Origin: Ariolimax columbianus
Taxonomy: Eukaryota; Mollusca; Gastropoda; Stylommatophora; Arionidae
Length of the DNA: 64,000 nucleotides
Direction of reading: 5' to 3'
Assembly (NCBI GenBank): GCA_036924085.1
Contig: JAVGWX010000009.1
Span: 57,888,331-57,952,330, forward strand
Under the pieces are notes generated by a model that saw only the letters and a program-made list of their open reading frames with translations, was not told where the DNA came from and did no database searches. The position numbers and the translations under genes are program-made. Positions 1-9,141 of the stretch are shown piece after piece (position 1 is the first letter of the stretch; each line of letters opens with the position of its first letter).

Positions 1-98
1 ATCTGCACGCTCGGGATGTTAGAGAAGCTACTGCAACCTCCGCTAAACGTCCTTTTCGGTGCGCAAAAAATGAACAAACTTACTCATTATGGTCCTTC

Positions 99-140
<42 letters not shown>

Positions 141-141
141 C
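1..141 (+). repeat. Family A dispersed element, copy 1 (3' end only)
   Basis: The window opens inside the 3' body of a repeat that recurs at about 7.0, 8.0-8.9, 13.6, 28.4, 33.8, 42.8, 47.9 and 60.9 kb. The shared landmarks are a 'cacgct(c/t)gggatgt' segment, an 'aaagct..ctacaac' segment, a 'ccttttc.g.gcgcacaaa' segment and 'ttactcatt'. The copy ends in an (AAC)n run at 99-141. The 5' part lies outside the window. No coding potential is seen. Confidence 0.75.
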
Positions 142-288
142 ATCAACCCCTCCACTCATACATAATTTGATGCGTTTGTTAGTTTAAACTATTTGGTTCA
201 AGCACTGTCTTATATTTGTCCTTCACGCAGAGTACTTTAGTTTAAACTGAACCAATTTGATAGCATCACCTCACCATTGGATTACCGT

Positions 289-291
<3 letters not shown>

Positions 292-349
<58 letters not shown>

Positions 350-389
350 AAGAGAGATAGAGAGGGAGAGAGTGAGTGAGTGAGTGAGT

Positions 390-422
<33 letters not shown>
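292..422. repeat. (GA)n microsatellite
   Basis: This is an almost pure GA tract of about 130 bp, interrupted by a few GAAA and GAGT units around 345-395. The Ser/Leu-rich open frames on the minus strand here are artefacts of the dinucleotide repeat. Confidence 0.95.
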
Positions 423-426
<4 letters not shown>

Positions 427-1526
427 CAAGCATTAGCATTACCATAACATACAAGATTTGAAGTAGGTTCTTGAAAGGGAAATATTATCAAAACATATGT
501 CTTGAATTCATTAAACGATCGCAAAAACTAGTACTATATAAGTACCACGCTCATGAAGGCGGACATATTGAATGCTTTTTTCGGATCCTCATCTAATGGA
601 AACTTTTTCAGATGTCCATGTCGTGCGGTACACATGTTGTATTACTAACAGTCGTACCTGACGTCGCCCGGGCGAGTTGTGTACGTATTACACTTTAGAG
701 TTCCTTTCGCAGCACACCCTCACCCTCATATCCCCACGACAATTTCTTCCAATCCCCTAAGGCCTAACACGGTATGTTAAGTTATACCCAACTGTCCACC
801 TCCTCCTAATAAACCAAGCGTCTTCCTGCCACCGACACATTTTGTTATACCCTCACACTCTTTGCACCCCCTCCAACTCGTCCCCATCTCTCCGCCCATG
901 TCTTCCTCCTCTCAATCTATGTATACGCCATCCGTTTCTTACTAGTCCCGACCCACCACACACGTCATCCAAACTCATGCCCCGTCCATCTGACCCTCAA
1001 TGCTTTTCCGTCTTCCCGCCCGTCCCTCAGCCCGTCCCTCAGCCCGTCCCTCCGCTTCTAAATCTACCCTCTCCCCGTCATGTTTTCCCCAAACCCAGCT
1101 ATTCATCGCACATCTCAACTCGCCAATTAGCTTACCCATCCCCTTCCCCCGCCACTCCTCAGTTAATCTCTCTTTAACTATTGAAGGCAGAGACAAATTA
1201 CGCTATGCAGAGAAAACCGCGAGGAATCTCGCGCGTAGATGTACTGCACATTACACCTCCGACCAAACAAATTGGGTCATGAGGTCCCAGTTCATATTTA
1301 TCTCGGCTGTCTTTGTAAATGAACGCCCTTTACACGTTTCCTTTTTTTTTTTTTCCATTTAAGGACAAAGGTGGAGTGTCAAAATGTTGTGTAGTCAATA
1401 ATCTTGTAACCATAACAGCTTGCGATAGGAACTAACTTAACTTTATCTGTCCTAAAAGACCACTATCGAACATTTGCTTGAGATAGGGGAAATACTTTTA
1501 AAATGTTTTGCTTGACGTGGCTTCGT
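423..1526. other. Non-genic stretch with C-rich low-complexity part
   Basis: No recognisable gene is present. From about 710 to 1160 the plus strand is C-rich, with a short 12-bp tandem (cgtccctcagcc type) at about 1018-1052. The Pro/Ser-rich frames of 111 and 120 residues here follow base composition and match no family I know. Confidence 0.5.
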
Positions 1527-1880
1527 TCGTTCTCAATCTCCCGCTACCAAACCCTGACACGGGCCTAAGTAGCAGAATGTAGTCCAGAGAACGGAATGCG
1601 TTGTGTCGTAGTTTACAGCTTGGCTGCGATATTTGCACCTTTCGGTCCAACACATCCGTCTTCAGTAAGCATTTTTTTAGTACCGGGTTAGCATTCCCTC
1701 TTCGATTCCTTCTCCTTAGCCAGCCTGCTCTATTGCAGCCTGTTACCTAGGATCACCCCGTGGAGGTGTAGAAGGGTCTTTGCAGCTTTGGTTCGCTGGC
1801 CCTGTCGCTAGCAGTCAGCTTTGGGTCGCTGACCGCTGCAGCTCATGCGCTGCTCAGCATCTTGATCCTTTAAAATGTTT
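1527..1880 (+). repeat. Dispersed repeat family X, copy 1
   Basis: This segment recurs inverted at about 12925-13300, and in the same orientation at 60712-60918 (partial) and about 19485-19765 (diverged). Shared blocks include 'accaaaccc.ga.a.gggc', 'tttacagcttg.ctgcga', 'ttcggtcc.acacatccg' and 'taccggg.tagc'. The 3' half carries a 'ggtcgctgaccgctgcagct' block also seen inverted at about 13000-13020. No clear coding capacity or RNA polymerase III box was found, so the class is unknown. Confidence 0.7.
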
Positions 1881-2825
1881 AAGAAACAAACAAACGGACT
1901 TTCAGCTTTATATATATATATATCTGATTGTGTTACACCGGAGCTAGACAAGAAAGCAAAAAACTGTTAGGCATGTCGTTATGAGGGCTGGGGATGTAGT
2001 CGGATGCTAGTTATATAGAAATATAAGCCATACACACATACAGGGAAAAAATTAAAACAATAAAATCCCTCTAAACCTTAAAGTTAAAGAGACGTTCTAA
2101 GTCAACACATATTGAAATGTATTGTGCTTTATTAACACATTGTTTTTGTACTGTTTTTGTTTAAAGTTCATCTCTTTAATATATTACTTTATCAAGCTTG
2201 TCATGACAGGGTTCTGCGATCTGATCTTGACCTCTTTACTACGACATGCACGCACTATACTTACAGTGCTACACAAACATCTTTATGAATCACATTGCAC
2301 TGGTCCAAATGAAAGGTGGGTTAATTTTAATGATCTTTGATCTTGTCGGGGGACACATATTGACAAGCATCGGGTTTTTATCTATCATTACTGTATGATG
2401 CGTCTACAGAACCAATTGGCTCGAACTAATTGGGGGGATATGAAATTCGCAGAAAATCTTGTGATTCTAAAAACAGGAAGATTTGTCATCTGTGTCAGGC
2501 GAGGCCGGTCCAATTGATTGAAATGAATGATCTTGTTATCTGCCGGTGTATAGGTTCTGGCGCACTGGCAAGGCGAAATCGATGGACATCTTTCTTAATA
2601 ATGTTATACTGATTAGCATAGGGTGGATGGCAGGAGATATATAGATACGGCGAGTTGTTAGGGTGGTAGGTAGTGGAGTAGTGATGTGTTGATCGGCAGG
2701 TATTGAAATGGAGCGTTAGTGATAGACAATGTCGTGTTAATGCAATTGTTATGATTGGTAATGTCAGTGTTTTGTTTGTTGTTTTTGTGTGGAGATAACA
2801 AATAAAGAGAGATATAAAAATAGAT
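1881..2825. other. AT-rich non-genic stretch
   Basis: The stretch contains a short (TA)n run at about 1909-1923. Small frames at 2122-2340 and 2430-2612 have no recognisable domain. Nothing else is supported. Confidence 0.4.
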
Positions 2826-2837
2826 ACGGTGTAGAGT

Positions 2838-3065
2838 TACAACGAGAGAGAGAGAGAGAAAGAGAGAGATATAGAGCGATCGTAGTAGAGAAATAATCAG
2901 TGTGATATCAACAGTGAGACCAAAGCAAAGATTGGTAAGACAGATAGAGTTCAATAGAGACGCACATATTAGCTAGAATGGAGAGAGGCAGAGAGAAGGT
3001 ACGAGACATATATAAAATAAAAAGAAACGGATCGAGAGAGAGGGAGGGAGAGAGAGAGAGACAGA
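2838..3065. repeat. Interrupted GA-rich low-complexity tract
   Basis: Short GAGA runs at about 2842-2870 and 3033-3062 lie within a purine-rich region of the plus strand. The minus-strand Ser/Leu frames that result are compositional. Confidence 0.7.
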
Positions 3066-4639
3066 TATTGAGAACAACACGGTTCACAAAGAGATGTACT
3101 GAGAGGGAAGTGAAGCACAAACCACAATTGCAAGTACACGTACATTGTTGGACTGTCTTCCAGATAAGTCAACTGCAGTGTTGACACCCACTCCACGCCC
3201 ACTCTTACGCTCAAATTGTAGTGTTGCTTTTTAATATGGTTTACTCTTTAGTTTTTGTTGTTCAATGCCCGCAATGAGTATGTTTTCTCTATTGTGCGTC
3301 ATGAAACGGGGGTTGAGTGGTGATACACATATTCCCCATCAACCCTTATTTCCAGCAACCGACTCTACTCCCCAACCATGCATGTCGCCTTTATCCCGTC
3401 CATCTCTTCTAACTTTTCTGTTGAACCGGTGCAATCGAAACCGCCTTGTTGAAACCATTATTGTCACGCAGTTGCGCAGATAATGTTTGATAAACACAGT
3501 TTAGAGCTAGAAAATACAAGTAGAACCATTTAAAAAAAAAAACGAATTTCCGATCCATGTCGAAAAATAACTGCCCCTATTTTGTTGTGATTGAAGACAA
3601 CCCACTGTTTATAACGTAATTAATTAATCAACCAATGAGAATCTCAACAGCACACGTCGGAAATACAGATGCACACACGTCGACACAATAATACAGTGAT
3701 TAGAAACAGTAGCTGGAAGAACACATTAGTTACGGAACCAGTTTCCTGCAAGGGAAGCAACTGAAGTGTAGATGTAAACTTATTTCACTCGTGACATTAA
3801 AAACAAACATGAACTTGAAAACTCCAGGCTGTGAGCAAGAAAATGGAAAATATACAAGTCGGCGTTAATGACAGCCTTGTAGAGTAGAGAACAAAAATGG
3901 ATCAAACTCTTCCGAGATATGTTAAACAGCTCTCCGCCAATAAGCACAATAGACAATGCCAGTCTGCTAGGTATATCATGCGAAATATACAGCGATGCAG
4001 ACCTATATGGAATATCGTGAAAGACGTTTAGGACATCATGACCAGATGGAGTCACCAGGTAAGCACTGTTTGTAGGTATACGTTTAACAAGAGACTTCTT
4101 TACTCGTAGGCACGAACCGACGCCAATGTTTATCAAATGCTGTACATTCTGATACCACTTCAAAGGCGTGCAAAGCATGCACCAGGCGTCTAGTGAAAGA
4201 ACACGCTAAAACCAATATTGGTAAAAATAGAATGAGTTTGCGCAATTGACAATGTGTCGTCCTCATCAAAACAATTATAGCTGCATGTGGAGCACGAGTC
4301 TTCAACATATACACACCAGGTCCTCCTGTCCTGTGCCATCTATTTTAGCTCTGTGCACGTCTTCCCTGTTTTTTACGTTGAATTAATTAATCTCACGCTG
4401 TCTTCTCCAGCGCCATTAGCTCTCTTAACAGTGGACTTTGATAGTTATATGTTTCTTTTCAGTTGACTTGTCCATTTTTGTTTGTAGTTTATGTGGCTTA
4501 ACATTTCTAGAGGATAACGAAGTTTGTCCCATGCCCAAATCTTGCGACGATTTAAACAGGTCTGACAGTGTTACTATTCTGTGGGGCCGTGAGAACACTC
4601 GGGCGACAATAAGTGTATATAACTACTTTAAAGGTGTAG
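3066..4639. other. Non-genic stretch
   Basis: I see no recognisable gene or repeat here. The largest frame is 132 codons on the minus strand at 3780-4178. It has no motif I recognise and is not supported as coding. A 68-codon plus frame at 4438-4644 ends where a LINE relic begins. Confidence 0.4.
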
Positions 4640-5150
4640 GATAGGCAAGGGATCAGGACTCAAACAGAAATAAAGATCTACGCTGCAATTATTCTATCTA
4701 CCTTCTTATATGCGTGTGAGACCTGGACCGTCTAAAGTCGCCATGCCGAGAAATTGAACCACTTCCACGTGCACTGCTTGCGGAAAGTACTGAGGATTAG
4801 ATGGCAGGACATGGTGACAGGACATGATGGCAGGACATGGTGCCAAATACAGATGTGTTAGCGCGATCGGGCGTGTCAAGTATACACACCATGATATGTG
4901 TAGCACATCTGAGATGGGTTGGCCATGTGGTAATCGTGTATGATTAACGTCCACCAAAAGAGCTACTCTATAGTGAAATCTAAAATAGGAAGAGAGCAAT
5001 CGGTGGGCAGCAGAGGAAAAGGAGCAATGGAACACTTAAGAGATCCAGTGCCGTATTTTTACACGATGATTGAGAAAGAATCGCTGCCAATCGCACATAT
5101 TGGAGCAGTACTATTCCAGAGGGTATTCAGAGACATGAGGCATCAATAAT
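4640..5150 (+). mobile_element. Decayed LINE, C-terminal end of reverse transcriptase ORF
   Basis: Across shifting frames the plus strand reads as the carboxy end of a non-LTR retrotransposon polyprotein. A block resembling 'LKQKIKIYAAIILSTFLYAC' with 'ETWTV' is followed by 'HFHVHCLRKVLRIRWQDMV', then 'PNTDVLARSGVSSIHTM' with 'AHLRWVGHV'. This order (YACETWT, CLR..L.I.WQD, LRWVGHV) is typical of the segment after the RT fingers and palm in widespread LINEs of RTE-like or related clades. At least two frameshifts and several stops are present, and a GACAGGACATGATGG-type micro-duplication lies near 4803-4840. It is non-functional. The clade assignment is uncertain. Confidence 0.75.
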
Positions 5151-5765
5151 AAATTAGGCTATCCAGAGACGATCGCTTAGTAAGTCAGCTCACATCAACA
5201 CTTCTTCAACCCCGGTGGATGGGGATGTACTATTTCGCTGTACTCATTTAGCCATCTTCGAACTCATGCTACCAAAGTGGTCCTCATCGATTGCGATAGA
5301 CGAGCAACAACTACTTTAATGATAATACTGTGCGCTATAATTTATATACAAGGGCTAGTCGGTAAACAGGTCACAAATCGCTAGTTAAAGTAAATCAAAG
5401 TACTAAATGAGATACTCTTGAAAACTATTTATTATTGCACTTACATTGTCCTTTATTTCTCAGCATAATTTCCACCAACATTGACACACGTATCCCATCG
5501 CTTTACCAGTGCATTGACATGCCAATTCGGTTCATTATGTGTTCGTCGGTCAGTTGTCTGGGTACCCACCATGAGCACACTTTTTGGAAATGAATCGATT
5601 GTACATTATGCTGTCGGCTAAACCATGCGAATACCATACTACAGCTGCTACACCATCTATCGTTACTTTCCTGCCAGCTCGAATCATTTCCCCCACCCGC
5701 CGCACATGTACAGGACGACCAGGTCGGTCTTCATCAGCAATTATTCAGCGTCTTTGAGACAATAT

Positions 5766-6142
5766 ATATCCACCCAGCAAACAGAACATACTGGCTACAC
5801 AGAAAATGATTGCCTACCAGCTGAACAGAAGAGAGCAGGTCGTGGTCTTCAGACTCCGCACAGGCCACAACAGACTGAGGTACCATCTATTCAATAAACT
5901 GAAGATAGGTGGCACTGACGAATGCACCTGTAGTACAGGGAAAATGACCGCTGAACATCTGCTGCAAAATTGCCCGACATACGAGGACCAGAGAAAGCAC
6001 ATGTGGCCATCACCAGTGCCAACACTAGACAACCTCTATGGCAGTGTCGACAGCCTCAGGATGACAGCTGCTTTCTTCGAACAAATTCAAGTTGACGTCT
6101 GACAGCGTACGAAGAAGAAGAAGAAGAAGATATCCACCCAGC
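5766..6142. repeat. Target-site duplications bracketing LINE copy 1
   Basis: The 13-bp string ATATCCACCCAGC occurs at 5766-5778 and again at 6130-6142, immediately outside the LINE fragment. The duplicated bases belong to the mariner coding strand, so the LINE landed in an already resident mariner. Confidence 0.93.
5779..6129 (+). mobile_element. 5'-truncated copy 1 of the 9-kb LINE family
   Basis: The plus strand encodes the last part of the same polyprotein found on the minus strand at 9166-11043. It covers 'EHTGYT.ND', a basic segment, the 'FRLRTGHNRLRYHLFNKLKI' block, and the Cys/His motif C-x3-C-x-C ending in 'AEHLLQNC'. It closes with 'DSLRMTAAFFEQI' and a stop at about 6102. The 3' end is GCGTACGAAGAAG with a (GAA)n tail, shared with the other copies. 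It is visibly more diverged than copies 2-4, so it is probably the oldest of the four. Only about 350 bp were inserted, typical of aborted target-primed reverse transcription. Confidence 0.93.
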
Positions 6143-6230
6143 TATGCAACGCTTTACAGAACACGCACTTCTCACAGTAAACAGTATCCAATTTCTTTTT
6201 ATAAATAACCTTTGCAGAAAGTCCATTCAA

Positions 6231-7002
6231 ACCAACCACACCACCCCCGACCCAAATTATGCACGGCGCTGTTCTTTATTTGTTTATTCTGTGAACACGG
6301 ATGCTATTTTAAATCTGACGTGCGCTCGTGCACCTATCTTCTGCTACCTACAATAAAGACAGAGCTGAATGTTGCTGCCACCTAATGACACCTTTAGAAA
6401 CTAACAACTACATCTTTCAGCTAATACAACAACAAAATTATAGGTCGAGGCTGCATCGGTACTAAAAGTCAAAATAAAGAGTGTAAAAACATAGACAATT
6501 CAGACTAACAACCGCAACAGAACAATCATATGAATATTTCGATCAAATGGTCTTTATCAGGGACAGAGTGCAGAACACGTGATAATAGCTAACGCGTAAT
6601 CAAAGTATCGATAAACCTGTAACGGAACTTAGGGACGGTGGTATACCTTGAAATTTTATCGGCAGACTCATACTCTATTATCAGCATATACTCTATTATC
6701 AGCATGTGGTGCTGGCGGGGCAAGCATTAGCAGCTTAACGATACAGGTTACCGGAAGACGAGCGAGCGCATAGTTTGTTCCATATCTGTCTCCGGGGATG
6801 TTATTGATAACTCTAGCCAAGAATTCACGAGAGCAACATCAAACGAATACAATGGCCAGAAGCACGACTTGATACATCTGGAGAGGCAGGTCTCCGTTTA
6901 TACGCGAGCATTGCTGTCGTCGGGTCAGAAACAATTCCAAGGACAAAACAAACGAACCAGACAGAGACGCACCACAACTTGTATCAAACACGATTCCAAC
7001 AG
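6231..7002. repeat. Non-genic stretch with a dispersed repeat family Z copy
   Basis: From about 6433 to 6570 a 'taggtcgaggctgc..cggtac' start and a 'tttatcagggaca' end match the architecture of the repeats at 16455-16660, 19845-20000 and (inverted) 22178-22335. This copy is diverged. The remainder to 7002 has no recognised feature. Confidence 0.45.
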
Positions 7003-7335
7003 TAACTAAACGGGAAGAAGACTAACGTCTGGCCAGGCAAAATATATTAATCAGACATATTAATCGGGGTTAGGCCAAGACCCTCACCTTGACTTCCCTG
7101 CAATTCTACCTGGAATCGGGCTGTTTTCATGGCAGCCTGGCTAACGAGGTGAGGGATAATCGTGATTCCCATAGTAGTGAGCGACACGCGGATGAGACCA
7201 AGAATGGCACAACCGCTGTCCACCTTAATCAGCACGCTTGGGATGTGAAGAAAGCTACGACAACCCGACACTTAACGTCTTTTTCAGAGCACACAAAATA
7301 ATAATCCTACTCATTGTGGGCACTCACCAACAGCA
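7003..7335 (+). repeat. Family A element, copy with about one array unit
   Basis: The 5' part reads 'ggaagaagactaacgtctgg', followed by a single short 'caggcaaaatat..ttaatcagacatatta' unit. The shared 3' body then runs through 'cggg ctgttttcatggcagcc' and 'ggctaacgaggtg' to 'ctcattgtgggca' at about 7325. A 7-bp flank match (CCAACAG at 6994-7000 and 7327-7333) may be a degenerate duplication, but it is too short to rely on. Confidence 0.75.
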
Positions 7336-7786
7336 AAGATACAGTTACTAAATTGATGACTACTCCAGTCAACAACAACACAGATACAGTAACTAAATTG
7401 ATGACTACTCCAGTCAGCAACAATGATAAGTTAGTTATATATCCCTCAACGGGCGCACGCTGTCAATCGATAAGCACTAACGGGGTTGGAGGACTGAAAC
7501 CTACCTGGAAAACAGGAGACAAGTCAAATTATATAAACTTTGAACACCTGTTCAGTTATTTTTCTTTTTATTTCAATTTTGTTGTTGTTGGGGTAATTGA
7601 AACGGGATGAGATGATTCGCACCGTAGAGCCGATATTTTGGCTTGTACACTTTCTTACAATGCTAGAGATGTAAGGGCTCTAACTGTTGCTACACTTATA
7701 TTTCAACATTTCTCAATAGCAACGTTTCCCAAATGTGTAAATGAACTTGTACTGCCTAACAAGAGTTTTACATCCGTTCTAGCACG

Positions 7787-7788
<2 letters not shown>
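7336..7788. other. Non-genic stretch
   Basis: A local direct repeat of about 50 bp ('cagatacagt.actaaattgatgactactccagtca') occurs at 7341-7371 and 7381-7420. No gene was recognised. Confidence 0.5.

Positions 7789-7863
<75 letters not shown>
7789..7863. repeat. (TA)n microsatellite
   Basis: This is a pure TA tract of about 70 bp. The Tyr/Ile-alternating frame it opens is an artefact. Confidence 0.97.
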
Positions 7864-7864
<1 letters not shown>

Positions 7865-7917
7865 CATTTCTTCACTTACCATAAGAGCACCACTTTGCCG
7901 TATCCGACGATATGCAT

Positions 7918-7986
7918 GTGGCGGTTCTGAGGTGGTTGTGAGGCGGTTGTGAGACAGTTGTGAGGCGGTTGTGAGATGGTTGTGAT
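7918..7986. repeat. 11-bp tandem repeat
   Basis: About six units of 'gaggcggttgt' type (gaggtggttgt, gaggcggttgt, gagacagttgt, gaggcggttgt, gagatggttgt) occur in direct succession. Confidence 0.8.
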
Positions 7987-8040
7987 GCGTATACCAAACT
8001 GATTGGCCACTCTACCGTCATGTCCCATATTTGGTACATG

Positions 8041-8922
8041 TTGTTCTTGTTCAACACCTACAATGAATAAGTTTACTGTTTTGTGCGCCCTGAAAAAGAC
8101 GTTAAATGGCCGGGTTATAGTAGCTTTCCTCACAACCCGAGCATACTGATGAAGGTGGACCGCGGTCCTCCAGGCGGTTGTGCTATGCTTGGCTTCATTT
8201 GCGCGGCGCTACCTTCTACGATGATCATTTTGATCCAGGTGAAACATACTGATCAGACTAAATTGTCAAGGTCAGGTGAAACATACTGATCAGACTATGT
8301 TAGTCAAGGTCAGGTGAAACATACTTATCAGACTATGTTAGTCAAGGTCAGGTGAAACATACTGATCAGACTATGTTAGTCAAGGTCAGGTGAAACATAC
8401 TGATCAGACTATGTCAGTCAAGTTCAGATGAAACATACTGATCAGACTATGTTAGTCAAGGTCAGGTGAAACATATTGTTTAGACTATGTCAGTCAGGGT
8501 CTGAAACATATTGATCAGACTATGTTAGTCAAGGTCAGGTGAAACATACTGATCAGACTATGTTAGTCAAAGTCAGGTGAAACATGTTGATCAGACTATG
8601 TTAGTCAAGGTCAGGTAAAACATACTGATCAGACTATGTTAGTCAAGGTCAAGTGAAACATACTGATCAGACTATGTTAGTCAATGTCAGGTGAAACATA
8701 CTGATCAGACTATGTTAGTCAAGGTCAGGTGAAACATACTGATCAGACTATGTTAGTCAAGGTCAGGTGAAACATATTGATCAGACTATGTTAGTCAAAG
8801 TCAGGTGAAACATGTTGATCAGACTTTGTTAGTCAAGGTCAGGTGAAACAGACTGATCAGACTATGTTAGTTGGGGTCGCACACATGAATGAACATACTC
8901 ATTACGGGCATTAAACAATATT
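8041..8922 (+). repeat. Family A composite: inverted 3' body, 38-bp array, direct 3' end
   Basis: From 8041 to 8238 the family A 3' body runs in minus orientation (CATT..GAATAAGTTTACT, then TTTGTGCGCCC and so on). From 8239 to about 8873 an array of about 17 units of 38 bp follows, each with 'acatactgatcagac', 'tatgttagtca' and 'aggtcaggtga'. From 8874 to 8922 a short plus-oriented 3' end (ATACTCATTACGGGCATTAAACAA) closes the element. Each unit contains the palindrome CTGATCAG. The array is therefore flanked by inverted copies of the same terminus. Confidence 0.8.
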
Positions 8923-9128
8923 ACTGTAACTTAATTCCTGTAAGCGACTCCACACTTAACGTAAAACAACTTCATGTCATAGAACATGATTTTAAAACAA
9001 AATCTTCCAAGGATCTGCAACATGAGTAGCTGTCAAATGTACTTGCTGATTGTGTCATTCCATTGAAATGTGTATATCCTGCCCGAATGTTGGCTTCTTG
9101 ACATCTTCGATCACGACTTGTCAGATAC
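8923..9128. other. Left flank of the young LINE insertion
   Basis: This is unique-looking sequence with no gene. It joins directly to the sequence at 12841 once the LINE and one duplication copy are removed. Confidence 0.5.
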
Positions 9129-9141
9129 AAATGCATTATTT

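Larger units (their letters stand above)
5440..6230 (-). pseudogene. Mariner-like transposase relic with catalytic core deleted and a LINE nested inside
   Basis: Read on the minus strand, about 6230 to 6143 gives an N-terminal helix-turn-helix stretch ('HSWVDIVSK'). The LINE insertion 5779-6129 comes next. After it the frame resumes with 'ADEDRPGRP', the linker motif of mariner/Tc1 transposases, then 'EMIRAGRKVTIDGVAA' and 'SHGLADSIM'. Another frame gives 'WWVPRQLTDEHIMNRIGMSM'. It then jumps directly to 'ALVKRWDTCVNVGGNYAEK' and a stop, which is the usual mariner carboxy terminus. The whole DDD/D catalytic region is missing, so this is a deletion derivative. Frameshifts are also present. The terminal inverted repeats were not located. 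Confidence 0.8.

Noticed and set aside
8239..8873. Evenly spaced repeats that might suggest a CRISPR array
   Set aside because: Units are head-to-tail with no unique spacers, there are no cas genes, and the surroundings are eukaryotic mobile elements.
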